From Hymenobacter sublimis (lineage in GTDB: Bacteria > Bacteroidota > Bacteroidia > Cytophagales > Hymenobacteraceae), in the NCBI RefSeq assembly GCF_023101345.1, contig NZ_CP095848.1:2417501-2481500 (forward strand): a stretch of DNA of 64,000 nt. Direction: 5' to 3'. The notes under the pieces were generated by a model. It worked only from the letters and a program-made list of their open reading frames with translations. It searched no databases and was not told the origin of the DNA. This document shows, in pieces, positions 1 to 10,936 of this stretch; within the stretch, counting starts at the first letter, position 1; the number at the start of each line of letters is the position of its first letter. The translations under genes were made by a program, and so were the position numbers.

Positions 1-885
1 CAATTTGCCGTTCCTATCACCAGTACGACCCGGTTTCCCATTGCCTCCATGACCAAGCTTTTTACGGCAATTCTAATCCTTCAACTTGTCGAAAAATCAT
101 TGCTGAAGCTGGACGATAAAGCGTCTCTCTACCTTCCTGATCTACCTGCGGCTTGTCAAACCATTACACTCGCTGAGCTATTAACGCATTGCTCTGGCCT
201 ACAGAACGAACCCTCGACGCAGGTATATCAAACTAGGTATTCTACTGCGGAGTTTGTGAAGAAATTCATCGTTAAGAACGAAAGCAGAAAAGCGCCGGCT
301 TTCAATTACAACAACCTTGATTACATCCTGCTGACGCGTATTCTGGAGGTTGTGTCAAAGCAATCGTTTCCTAATTTGGTACGTCACAATATTCTTATCC
401 CGCTACGCATGCATGATACTGGGGTAGTGCAGGAGTCGCGGATAATCCCCAACCTAGCGTATGGATACCATAACTATACGTTTGGAGCTGGTAGCAGCAA
501 GGATACTCTGCGCAACGATGCCCCTAAATACCTATCGAACTATGCTGGGGCCGGGGCAATGTACTCTACCGTTACCGACCTCTACAAGCTGCTGCTAGCT
601 CTGCAAACCAATACTCTATTGACAGCCAAAACTACCGCAAAGCTACTGCTCAAGCCTCAACAGGCCGTTTTCGTAGACCAAGCCCGCGGCTACCCTACCG
701 CGGGATTTTATTACAACGACCAAACCTTTACGAAACCCGTTCTGGAACGCCGAGGCAGTATTGATGGATTCAATTCTGTTTTGCTGACAGACCCAGCATT
801 CCGCAAGGCAGTACTTATTTTGAGCAATACCGACACAGGAGATTTAGAACAACTAGCCGATAAACTTTACACCGAAATCCACTGA
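1..885 (+). CDS. Serine hydrolase, beta-lactamase/PBP4-like family (5' partial)
   Basis: The reading frame is open from base 1, so the gene begins outside the window; the ATG at 49 lies inside the catalytic motif and cannot be the start. The family's S-x-x-K motif (Ser-Met-Thr-Lys) is encoded at 46-57, followed by a Tyr-Asn-Asn (Y-x-N) motif around 310-320 and an R-R-G-S-I-D-G-F stretch near the C-terminus, where the K/H-x-G triad normally sits. These are the active-site elements of class C beta-lactamase-like enzymes (esterases, D-Ala-D-Ala carboxypeptidases or peptidases), which act through an acyl-serine. The missing N-terminus probably carries a signal peptide. Base composition is visibly less GC-rich than the genes that follow. 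Substrate cannot be predicted. Confidence 0.85.
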   Translation, partial: QFAVPITSTTRFPIASMTKLFTAILILQLVEKSLLKLDDKASLYLPDLPAACQTITLAELLTHCSGLQNEPSTQVYQTRYSTAEFVKKFIVKNESRKAPAFNYNNLDYILLTRILEVVSKQSFPNLVRHNILIPLRMHDTGVVQESRIIPNLAYGYHNYTFGAGSSKDTLRNDAPKYLSNYAGAGAMYSTVTDLYKLLLALQTNTLLTAKTTAKLLLKPQQAVFVDQARGYPTAGFYYNDQTFTKPVLERRGSIDGFNSVLLTDPAFRKAVLILSNTDTGDLEQLADKLYTEIH

Positions 886-974
886 CCCCGGCCACCTGCA
901 GCCACTGAATAGCTTACAGCCGCCAAGCTCGTCCGTGGGCACTAGGCTTGGCAGTTGACAAAACACCAAAGTGC

Positions 975-2108
975 TTAAGCCGTTTGCAGCTTCCGGGGTT
1001 TCTTGGCCTTGTTGCGGCGGCCCCACCAGATGATGGTGCCCGTGACGGGTAGGCTGGCCGAAATCAGACTGGCCAGGAAGGCCACGATTTTACCACCCAA
1101 ACCCAGAATCTGGCCGGTATGGATGTCGTAGTTCATGTCGGTGAGTTGGGTGCCGGCGCTTTTGGTAGCGTGAAAGCTGGCCTGCAACTCCTGGCCCGAC
1201 ACGGGGTGAAAGGCGTAGTCGTCGCGGTTATAGTAATGCAGCGCCTTGCGGTAGGCCCAGCAGTAGGCGGGCTCTTTGCCATTACCCGCGGGCCCCAGCA
1301 GAATCATTTCCGCCTGGGGTGAGCGGCGGCGCACCGCTTGGTACACCACGTCGGAGAGCGGCGCTGGGGCAGCGGCTACGGGGCGCAGGGTATCTACTTT
1401 GGCCGTTATTAGGTCCTGGGGGTAGGTTCGTCCGCCGTTGGTTACGTACGCAATGGCGGTGAGCACCGAGGGGAAAATCATGAACAAGCCCGTCAGGGCC
1501 AGCACCAGCCCGATGCTGGCGGCGTAGAAGCCCAGCACGTTGTGCAAATCGTAGTTGATGCGGCGCCAGCGGGCACCCCACTTAATGGTAAAGCGCTGCT
1601 TGCGCTCTTGCCGGCGCTTGGGCCACCACAGCACCAGGCCGGTCAGCAGCATTACCACAAAAATCAGCACCGCGCCGCCTACCACCCATTTCGCTACCGC
1701 CTCCGGCAGCAGCAAGGTCATGTGAATTTCCTGCACAATGCTGAAAAAGTAGGTGCGCAGGTTCTGCTCGCGCAAGACCTGGCCGGTGTACGGATTCAGG
1801 TAGACCTGAATGGGGTTGCCGGCTTTGTCGGTGAAAAAGACCGTGGCCGAGCGCTCGGCGCCGAAGTAGGTCACCCACGTGGTAGAGGCCGCAATGCCCG
1901 GGTGCGAAGCCAGCGCGGCGGCCTGGAGCCGGGAAGGCAACACCGGCGCCGTGGCCTGTACCGGCACCTTGCGCCACGGCTCCGTAAGGTCCCGAATTTC
2001 GTCTTGAAAGACGAAAATGGCCCCGGTCAGGCTTACAATAAAGACCACTAGCCCGGACGTGAGTCCGAGCCAGAGGTGTAGCTTGCCGACAAGCTTTTTA
2101 GCCTTCAT
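975..2108 (-). CDS. PepSY-associated transmembrane protein
   Basis: A 377-residue inner-membrane protein of the PepSY_TM family. Hydrophobic segments are visible at about residues 9-33, 140-165, 188-215 and 340-362, with a large extracytoplasmic domain between the first two. Family landmarks include H-L-W-L-G-L at the N-terminus, I-N-Y-D-L-H-N before the third helix and D-M-N-Y-D-I-H-T-G near the end. Such proteins are commonly encoded beside TonB-dependent siderophore receptors and are thought to help ferric-siderophore reduction or iron release. Here it starts only 17 bases after the stop of the upstream receptor gene on the same strand, so the two are very likely cotranscribed and share the palindromic operators at about 4.6 kb. 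The substrate is inferred from context only. Confidence 0.88.
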   Translation of the reverse strand: MKAKKLVGKLHLWLGLTSGLVVFIVSLTGAIFVFQDEIRDLTEPWRKVPVQATAPVLPSRLQAAALASHPGIAASTTWVTYFGAERSATVFFTDKAGNPIQVYLNPYTGQVLREQNLRTYFFSIVQEIHMTLLLPEAVAKWVVGGAVLIFVVMLLTGLVLWWPKRRQERKQRFTIKWGARWRRINYDLHNVLGFYAASIGLVLALTGLFMIFPSVLTAIAYVTNGGRTYPQDLITAKVDTLRPVAAAPAPLSDVVYQAVRRRSPQAEMILLGPAGNGKEPAYCWAYRKALHYYNRDDYAFHPVSGQELQASFHATKSAGTQLTDMNYDIHTGQILGLGGKIVAFLASLISASLPVTGTIIWWGRRNKAKKPRKLQTA

Positions 2109-2125
2109 GGGCGAAGAAGGTTGGG

Positions 2126-4582
2126 TTAGAACTTGTACGCCACGCTGCCAATGATGCTGCGCAGCTTTTGGGCGTTGAAGGTGGTATAGCCAATCCAGTA
2201 GCGCTCATTGGTCAGGTTATCTACTTTCACCGCGAAGCGGTAGTGCGGCAGGTCGTAGAAAGCACTGGCGTTCAGCACCGTGTAGCTGGGCAGCGTGAAG
2301 ACACCCTGCGAGACACTGTTCAGAATCTTATTGTCACTGGCGTAGTTCCCGCCAAAGCCCAGGCCCAGGCCTTTCAGCGGGCCTTCGGGCTGGCGGTAGC
2401 TTACCCAGAAGTTAGCCAGGTAGGGCGACGAAGCCGTGTTCGGGCGGCGGCCGTTCACGTTTTCGTTGGTGTTCACAAACTTCGAGTAGTTGTAAGCAAA
2501 GCCGCCTATCAGGTTCAGGCCCGGCAGCGGGTTGGCCGTCAGGCTTAGCTCCGTCCCGCGGCTCCACTGGGTGCCGTCCTGGGCGCTGATCGTCAGCGTA
2601 GCGCTGTCGGCGGTAGTAACCGTGTAGAGCGTACGCAGGACGTTCTGCACCCGAATGTCGTAGTAGCTTACCGTGGCGCTTAACCGGCCCCCGGCCGCAT
2701 CCAGCTTCACGCCGCCTTCCAGTTGGTTAGCGCGCTCGGGCTTGGTCACGAACGGTTGTAGTTCGGTGTTCAGGTAGGAGCTGTTTTGGTTGTTAAAGCT
2801 GTTTTGGTAGTTGGCAAACAACGATACCCGATCCTTCACCGGCTGGTACACCAAACCAAACTTCGGCGAAACGGCCGTCTGCTTGTAAGCCGGCACGGGG
2901 AAGTACAGGATGCCGCCCTTGTTATCGTAGCGGTCCACGCGCACGGCAGCCAGCACGCTGAGCTTATCGGTCAGGTTCAGCACATCCGACACGAAAGCAC
3001 TGTAGGTGTTGATTTTAGTGGTTACCGGGTAGCGCCCCGGCGCCTGAGCAGCGTACGTGGCGTCAACGGTGCTCTTGTTGAAAGTGCGGTAATTATAGCC
3101 CGGCACGTTGAGCGGCGCGGTATCGATGGTACCGCCGAAGAACTCAATATCGGAGTCAAGACGGAGGAAGTCCAGGCCCAGCACCACGCGGTTACGTAGG
3201 CCCCCAATCTGAAAGTCGCCGTTGAAGAGCTGCTGCACCTGATAGGTCTGGCGGCGGCTGTCCTGGGTTGATTGATCGGCCCGAATCAGGCTGCTGACGC
3301 CGGGCGTGGTGCCCTTGCCGAGCGCAATGTCGGAGGCCAGGTAGAAGTACGGCCCGTTGCCCTCGGAGTAGCTGCGGCTGGAGGTGAGGTAGGTAGTGGA
3401 AGTGAAGCTGGGCGAAATGCGGTAGCGCACCTGCCCAAACAGGTTGGTGCTGCGCGAATCCTGGGTCAGGCCTGGCCCTTGGTAGGACTGGCGGTAATCG
3501 AGCGGGGCCTGATCGGCCCGCGAGAAACCGAAGTTATCGACCTTATCGAGGAAGTACAAGTAAATGAGCTGCTTGCCCACGTTGGTGCTCCGGTACACCT
3601 CGGCATCGAGGTTGATGGTGAGCCGGTCGGTGGGCTGGAACTGCAGGCTTGGGGCAAGGGCTACGTCTTTCGCAAAGCCGGTGTAGCCCGCATTCTGGAA
3701 ATTGTCTTCGTAGGTGTAGGCCCCGTTCAGGCGGAAGGCCAGCGTTTTGGCGGCGTTGAGCGGGGTATTCACATCCACACTCGCCCGGTGGAAGCCGTAG
3801 CTGCCAGCCGCCACGGCGGCCTCGCCCCCGAACCGGTCGTAGGGCTTCTTGGTCACGCGGTTCAGCAGGCCGCCGTACGAGGTCAGGGCCGAGCCGTAGA
3901 GCGTAGCCGAAGGGCCTTTGATAACCTCCAGCTTCTCCAGATTAACGGCATCAATGGTGCTGGTGACCCCGCCGGCCACACCGTTGCGCAACTGGCTTGA
4001 TACCACAAAGCCCCGCGAGGCGTAGAACGAGCCCCCGTCGCCGGAGCGGCCGGTGGCCTCCCACATTTTTTGCACGCCCGGGGCGTTGCGCGTGGCCTCA
4101 TCCACCGAAAAAACCAGCTGCTCCGTCAGTAGCTCCTTGCCCACGGTGGCGTACACCTGCGGATTTTCCAAGTTGCTGAGCGGCATCTTGTTGACGTCTA
4201 TGGACTCTTTGCGGGCGAAGCGGTTCACGCGGGCCCCGTTCACCACTACCTCACGCAGCTGCTCGGCATTTTCCGTGAGGGTAAAGTCCAGGGATACACT
4301 TTGCCCGCCACTGACCGTTACGGCCCGCTCCTCCGATTTCAGCCCAACGGCCGTTACGACTACCGTGTACTGCCCGTCGCGCACCCGCTCAATCACAAAC
4401 TGCCCTTGGTTGTTGGTAATAGCCCCCTGGCCTCGGCCCTTGAGCCCTACCGTAACGGCTTCGGCCGGCCGGCCGTCGGCCGTTGTGATGGTACCTCTAA
4501 TAGAACCGGTTTGCTGAGCGGAAGCCGATAAAGCGCAAACTGATAACGTGGAAATCAGTCCCAGGTGGTGCAGTGTGTTCAT
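2126..4582 (-). CDS. TonB-dependent receptor (siderophore/iron type)
   Basis: Outer-membrane active transporter of about 818 residues. I place the start at 4582 (MNTLHHLG...), because it gives a clean signal peptide ending near A-S-A-Q-Q; the open frame continues 13 codons further upstream into the operator region. After the signal comes a carboxypeptidase-regulatory-like domain (about residues 25-100, beginning G-S-I-R-G-T-I), then the plug with R-E-V-V-V-N-G as the TonB-box-like region, then a beta barrel ending in aromatic Phe (V-A-Y-K-F). These are the standard parts of a Bacteroidota receptor. The PepSY protein follows directly. Two TTTAGAAT-type palindromes upstream suggest repression by a Fur-family or similar metal regulator, so ferric-siderophore uptake is the best guess. 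Confidence 0.9.
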   Translation of the reverse strand: MNTLHHLGLISTLSVCALSASAQQTGSIRGTITTADGRPAEAVTVGLKGRGQGAITNNQGQFVIERVRDGQYTVVVTAVGLKSEERAVTVSGGQSVSLDFTLTENAEQLREVVVNGARVNRFARKESIDVNKMPLSNLENPQVYATVGKELLTEQLVFSVDEATRNAPGVQKMWEATGRSGDGGSFYASRGFVVSSQLRNGVAGGVTSTIDAVNLEKLEVIKGPSATLYGSALTSYGGLLNRVTKKPYDRFGGEAAVAAGSYGFHRASVDVNTPLNAAKTLAFRLNGAYTYEDNFQNAGYTGFAKDVALAPSLQFQPTDRLTINLDAEVYRSTNVGKQLIYLYFLDKVDNFGFSRADQAPLDYRQSYQGPGLTQDSRSTNLFGQVRYRISPSFTSTTYLTSSRSYSEGNGPYFYLASDIALGKGTTPGVSSLIRADQSTQDSRRQTYQVQQLFNGDFQIGGLRNRVVLGLDFLRLDSDIEFFGGTIDTAPLNVPGYNYRTFNKSTVDATYAAQAPGRYPVTTKINTYSAFVSDVLNLTDKLSVLAAVRVDRYDNKGGILYFPVPAYKQTAVSPKFGLVYQPVKDRVSLFANYQNSFNNQNSSYLNTELQPFVTKPERANQLEGGVKLDAAGGRLSATVSYYDIRVQNVLRTLYTVTTADSATLTISAQDGTQWSRGTELSLTANPLPGLNLIGGFAYNYSKFVNTNENVNGRRPNTASSPYLANFWVSYRQPEGPLKGLGLGFGGNYASDNKILNSVSQGVFTLPSYTVLNASAFYDLPHYRFAVKVDNLTNERYWIGYTTFNAQKLRSIIGSVAYKF

Positions 4583-4595
4583 GCTGAATTCTGTA

Positions 4596-4612
4596 TTTAG
4601 AATGATTCTAAA
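4596..4612. promoter_or_regulatory. Palindromic operator, TTTAGAATGATTCTAAA
   Basis: A perfect 8-1-8 inverted repeat lies 13 bases upstream of the receptor start at 4582. It resembles TTTAGAAnnnTTCTAAA sites of Fur-superfamily regulators such as Irr. The binding protein in this organism is not known from the sequence. Confidence 0.6.
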
Positions 4613-4654
4613 GCGCTGCAAAGTAAGCCCACAGAATGTCGAAAATGAAATTTA

Positions 4655-4670
4655 TTTAGAATAATTCTAC
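4655..4670. promoter_or_regulatory. Second copy of the TTTAGAATnATTCTA operator
   Basis: TTTAGAATAATTCTAC repeats the palindrome at 4596-4612, centre to centre 59 bases away and with two mismatches in the outer right arm. Two copies of one palindrome in one upstream region support a real regulatory site controlling the receptor and PepSY genes. Confidence 0.55.
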
Positions 4671-4814
4671 ACAACTAACCCCCAACTGGCCTTCCCTACC
4701 CTGGCTAATCACTTCGTAACTGTACCAGCTGCAAGTGGAAAAACCACGAAGCTCAACCGTATGTTTACGGCCCTATTGTTTATGCTGAAATAGGGCTATT
4801 CCAGTAGCATACCG

Positions 4815-4822
4815 TATATTTG
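4815..4822 (+). promoter_or_regulatory. Bacteroidota -7-type promoter element (TATATTTG)
   Basis: TATATTTG fits the TAnnTTTG consensus and lies 34 bases before the ankyrin-protein start. I see no TTG at the expected upstream distance, so this rests on the -7 element and its position alone. Confidence 0.35.
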
Positions 4823-4856
4823 AGTTTCTTTTCCCTATTCAATTGGATTTCCTGGC

Positions 4857-5309
4857 ATGAAAAAACTTCTTCTTGCTATTACGCTATTTCTCGCTGCCAC
4901 TACCTTTAGCCAGGCCCAAACTCCTACCCAAAAGGTATACGCGGCCGTTATAAAGAATAAGCCCGCCGACGTAGACGCCCTGCTCAGTGCCGGAGCCGAT
5001 GCCAACGCTACCGTAGAAATGATGCCGGGCTTTCCCACCACCTTCCTCATTATTGCTGCTGGCAACGGCCATCTGGAGGTAGTGAAGGCGCTAGTGAAGA
5101 ACAAGGCCCAGGTTGACAAGCCCGACTCGTTTAATGCTACGGCCCTGATGGCCGCCGCCGCCAACGGCAGCCTTGCGGTAGTGGAGTTTCTGCTAGCCAG
5201 CGGGGCCAACCCTAAGGCCAAGGATAAGGATGGCAAAGACGTACTAGCCAGCGCCAAAGAAGGTGGCAACGCCGAGGTACTCAAGCTGATTCAGGCCAAA
5301 GCCAAATAA
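4857..5309 (+). CDS. Secreted ankyrin-repeat protein
   Basis: A 150-residue protein with a signal peptide of about 20 residues (MKKLLLAITLFL...SQAQ), so it is probably periplasmic. The rest is made of about three to four ankyrin repeats: V-Y-A-A-V-I-K-N-K-P-A-D-V-D-A-L-L-S-A-G-A-D, then L-I-I-A-A-G-N-G-H-L-E-V-V-K-A-L-V, then A-L-M-A-A-A-A-N-G-S-L-A-V-V-E-F-L-L-A-S-G-A. Ankyrin repeats bind proteins; no enzymatic residue is present and no partner can be named. It is a single-gene unit with its own -7-type element and a strong hairpin just after the stop. Confidence 0.9.
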   Translation: MKKLLLAITLFLAATTFSQAQTPTQKVYAAVIKNKPADVDALLSAGADANATVEMMPGFPTTFLIIAAGNGHLEVVKALVKNKAQVDKPDSFNATALMAAAANGSLAVVEFLLASGANPKAKDKDGKDVLASAKEGGNAEVLKLIQAKAK

Positions 5310-5336
5310 GGCTCACGGCCCGCTACCCTTCTGGCA

Positions 5337-5366
5337 CGCCCGAAGCTCCCGCTGGAGTTTCGGGCG
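5337..5366 (+). terminator. Hairpin terminator after the ankyrin gene
   Basis: A 13-bp stem with one mismatch (CGCCCGAAGCTCC pairing with GGAGTTTCGGGCG, loop CGCT) is followed by TTTCGTT, 28 bases after the stop codon. Confidence 0.6.
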
Positions 5367-5492
5367 TTTCGTTGCTCGGGGGCTGGTAGTAGGCATTTTA
5401 GGTTTCCCTTAAGCCTACTTTGACATTGCCCCAACAAGGGCAAAAGCTACCTCGCTCACTGACTCCGGCAACCGTACCCGCGGCGACTGACG

Positions 5493-6206
5493 TTAGGCCA
5501 GGCGCAGTTTCTGCTCGAAAAAGGCCAGGGTAAGGGCCCACGCTTCGGCGGCGGCCTGGGGGTGGTAGCTGGGCCGCTCGTCGCAGTGGAAACCGTGGTC
5601 GGCGTAGGAAATAACGGTGTTGATGTAGGGCTTGCCGGCCGCTTCTAGGGCTTCCGCAACTTGGGCTATGTGCGCGGAACTGATGTGCTGGTCCTGGCCG
5701 CCCCAGAAGAACAGGTGGGGTGCGTGCAGGTCCTTGGCGCGGTCGGTGAGCAAGTGAGTGCCTCCGCCGTAGTATGATACACCCGCCGCCAGGGGCAGCA
5801 CGGCATTCGTCAGAAACGACACCCGGCCACCCAAGCAGAACCCAATGCTGCCTATTTTATCCGTCACGTTTGGCTGGCCCCGCAGCCAGTGGTAGCAGGC
5901 CTGCACGTCGGCCGTTAGGCCCTCGTTGGTAATGGCCTGGTAGTGAGGCATGGCGGCCGCAAAGTTGGAGTAGGGAAGTTCCAGGCCCGCTGCCGCCGTG
6001 CGGTGAAACAGCTCCGGGGCAATAACGACGTAGCCCGCCTGGGCCAGCCGGTCGGCCACGTTGCGGATGTGGCCATTCACGCCGAAAGCTTCCTGCAACA
6101 GAATAATACCCGGCTGCGGACCCGCACCATCGGTTGGAAAGGCAGTGTAGGCGTTCAGTTGGGTATTGTCGGAAGCGGTAAGTGTAACGGCGTTGGGGTA
6201 GCTCAT
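5493..6206 (-). CDS. Dienelactone hydrolase family protein
   Basis: An alpha/beta hydrolase of 237 residues, counted from the ATG at 6206 (MSYPNAVTLT). The open frame runs further upstream, but those codons look like non-coding leader. Family landmarks are present: a Glu in L-L-Q-E-A-F-G (about residue 39), the nucleophile elbow G-F-C-L-G-G with Cys at about 124, and a C-terminal A-D-H-G-F-H with the catalytic His. This Cys-His-Asp arrangement is that of dienelactone hydrolases, which open lactone rings in chlorocatechol breakdown, although many family members are general esterases. No catechol-pathway genes are nearby, so the physiological substrate is unknown. It has no signal peptide and is probably cytoplasmic. 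Confidence 0.88.
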   Translation of the reverse strand: MSYPNAVTLTASDNTQLNAYTAFPTDGAGPQPGIILLQEAFGVNGHIRNVADRLAQAGYVVIAPELFHRTAAAGLELPYSNFAAAMPHYQAITNEGLTADVQACYHWLRGQPNVTDKIGSIGFCLGGRVSFLTNAVLPLAAGVSYYGGGTHLLTDRAKDLHAPHLFFWGGQDQHISSAHIAQVAEALEAAGKPYINTVISYADHGFHCDERPSYHPQAAAEAWALTLAFFEQKLRLA

Positions 6207-6374
6207 AGGAAAGGCGAGGTTGAAGAACTGGCTATTTAAAGCAGCTAGCCGGTTTTTTGTTTGCGTCTGCTTGCTAAGGACGCCAGCACCCAAAGTGACA
6301 TCAGCTGCCCATCGTCCGCTTTTGCCTACCCAGTACCCACCTCTACTAAGGCATCATCTACTCCTACTTCCATA

Positions 6375-6474
6375 CGCCATCCTGCGCTGGCGAAGGACCT
6401 TGTCACGGCAGTATGATACTCGGTGTATCGACTCGTTCAAATATGATTAGGTCCTTCGCCAGCGCAGCATGACG
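6375..6474. repeat. Intergenic palindromic repeat, family D
   Basis: Arms CTGCGCTGGCGAAGGACC and GGTCCTTCGCCAGCGCAG enclose about 55 bases. It shares its GCGAAGGACC core and part of its loop with the copy at 45747-45850. It fills most of the gap between two leftward genes. Confidence 0.75.
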
Positions 6475-6524
6475 TGCTTTTGTTAGCTAGGCGAGCCGCT
6501 TGGGCTCACGCACACTTCACCATC

Positions 6525-9164
<2,640 letters not shown>

Positions 9165-9402
9165 AGAGTGGTGCTCAGGGCTCCTGAATATACACGTAAG
9201 CCAACGGGAGCCGGGATGCGGCGGGCAGCAGGGCCCGCGCCGGTTTCCCTGGCTAGGCTTTATCTGGCCGAATGAAGTTCTGCCCTACTCCGTTTTGCGC
9301 CGCATGGTTGCTACAGTGGAGGTAGGCAGGGTAGCAAGCAGGCCGGTTCTGCGCCTTATCCTACTTCCGGGCGCTACTTCCATGATCTTAAGCCGTAAGC
9401 CC

Positions 9403-10482
9403 TTACTTCTTCTTGCCACTGGCCTTGCCAGTGAAAATCTTCTTGGGAATCATGCTGTGCACGCCTTTGGTGCCGTCCACTAGCTGGGTGATTTCCATAT
9501 CAGCGGCCACGCTGGCCAGCATGTAGGCATCGTCGTGGCTGAGGCCTTTTTCCTTCATCAAGAAGTCCAGCATTTCGCGCAGGGCAATTTTGGTGGCTTT
9601 CGTGAGGTCCTCATCGATGCCCATGGTAATGTAGGCGGTGGGCGTCTCGGCCCGGGGCCAGGTCAGGTGCATATCCTTGCGCACGATAAACTCCAGGGTA
9701 CCGGTGAGGGAGGTTTCCAGGGCGGTAATGTCCACCTCCCCGTTGCCCTGGCCGGCGTGCCCATCACCAACTTCGAACAGGGCCCCGGCCACGTGCACCG
9801 GAATAAAGAGGGTAGTGCCGGCCACCAGCTCTTTGTTATCGAGGTTGCCGGCGTGGATGCCGGGCGGGGCGCTGTTGACGCGCCCCGCGGCGAGCGGCGG
9901 GGCCACCCCCATGCTCCCGAAGAAGGGCCGTAGGGGCACCTCAATACCCGGCGCGAAGTGGGCCACCATGCGTTTTTTGTCGAGCGGGATGATGCGCATT
10001 TTGGCGTAGCCGAAGTCCTCGGGCAGAAAGCCGCTGGTGGGTCCGAAAGCGTTGTAGGCGTAGGGAATGGCCAGCTCCACCTTGCGAATGCGCACCTCCA
10101 GCACGTCGCCGGGCTCGGCACCTTCCACGTAAATCGGGCCGGTGAGAATGTGGCCGCCGGGCCCTTTGTTGGTCACGCTCTGGTGGATGTCGCGCAAGGA
10201 CTGCTCCACTTGGCTGGCGGGTAGGCCGGCCCCTTCCAGGCGGGTGGGGCTGGAGGTAATGAGCGTTTGCACCTCCACTTTGTCGCCGGACTTGATGCGC
10301 AGCACGGGCCTCGCGGCGGCATCGTAAAAGCCCCAGGCCACGGTGGCCGGCGTAGGCTTGAGCTGGTGGGTGGTGGATTTGCCCGTGGCGGCGGCGGATG
10401 CCGCCTGCTGGGCCCGGGCGTTAGTGCAGAGCAGGAGCGCCAAAGCCGTGGCGGCGGCGTAGCGGTTCAAACGAGGAGTCAT
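9403..10482 (-). CDS. Acetamidase/formamidase family protein, secreted
   Basis: A 359-residue protein from the ATG at 10482, chosen because it opens a good signal peptide (MTPRLNRYAAATALALLL...ARAQQ); the frame extends 28 codons further upstream. The mature part matches the FmdA/AmdA family, with G-P-G-G-H-I-L-T-G-P-I-Y-V-E-G-A-E-P-G-D-V-L, G-G-N-L-D-N-K-style metal-pocket residues (H-A-G-N-L-D-N-K) and G-D-G-H-A-G-Q-G-N-G-E. These enzymes hydrolyse short amides such as formamide or acetamide to ammonia and the acid. Export to the periplasm is common for Bacteroidota members. It ends in a Lys-rich tail (S-G-K-K-K). It is divergent from the sugar dehydrogenase gene and appears to be a single-gene unit. 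Confidence 0.88.
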   Translation of the reverse strand: MTPRLNRYAAATALALLLCTNARAQQAASAAATGKSTTHQLKPTPATVAWGFYDAAARPVLRIKSGDKVEVQTLITSSPTRLEGAGLPASQVEQSLRDIHQSVTNKGPGGHILTGPIYVEGAEPGDVLEVRIRKVELAIPYAYNAFGPTSGFLPEDFGYAKMRIIPLDKKRMVAHFAPGIEVPLRPFFGSMGVAPPLAAGRVNSAPPGIHAGNLDNKELVAGTTLFIPVHVAGALFEVGDGHAGQGNGEVDITALETSLTGTLEFIVRKDMHLTWPRAETPTAYITMGIDEDLTKATKIALREMLDFLMKEKGLSHDDAYMLASVAADMEITQLVDGTKGVHSMIPKKIFTGKASGKKK

Positions 10483-10936
10483 CGAGAAAAAGCTAGACAG
10501 GAGTACGCCCCAAGCTACATCCCAGAACCCGAACGCCCACCGAGGGCCTCCCCTAAAAAGCCTCAAATCACAACCAAGCCCACCTCCCGCCCCAACTCAC
10601 CGCCGTTGCCCTGGCAGAACCGCTTCCAAGGATGGCGCCGGCCCAAACGCGGCGGCAGAGCAGCGAACTTGAGGCTACCGCGCAGCCTCCCGAGCAGCTG
10701 CGAAAGGGTAGCCTTCGGTTGAAGTACTGGCTGTTACATGCGCATTTGGGCCGTACGCCTACCCTGCGGCAACCAGTAGAACTTGGGCTTCGCTCCTCGG
10801 GGGCCTAGCGGTGCGGCGGCCAGCTTGCAGGGAAGGAAATGGCTTTTCGGGTGGTCGGGCGCTTTTCTTGCCGGGCAAATGGTTTACTTGCCTTTTCATC
10901 GATTTATCTGCTGAACTGACCCATCGTCTTCTTCTT
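10483..10936. other. Divergent intergenic region, no gene seen
   Basis: About 450 GC-rich bases separate the acetamidase and sugar-dehydrogenase starts, so both promoters must be here. Open frames in it have no recognisable protein and only extend neighbouring genes. I see no clear operator or repeat. Confidence 0.5.
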
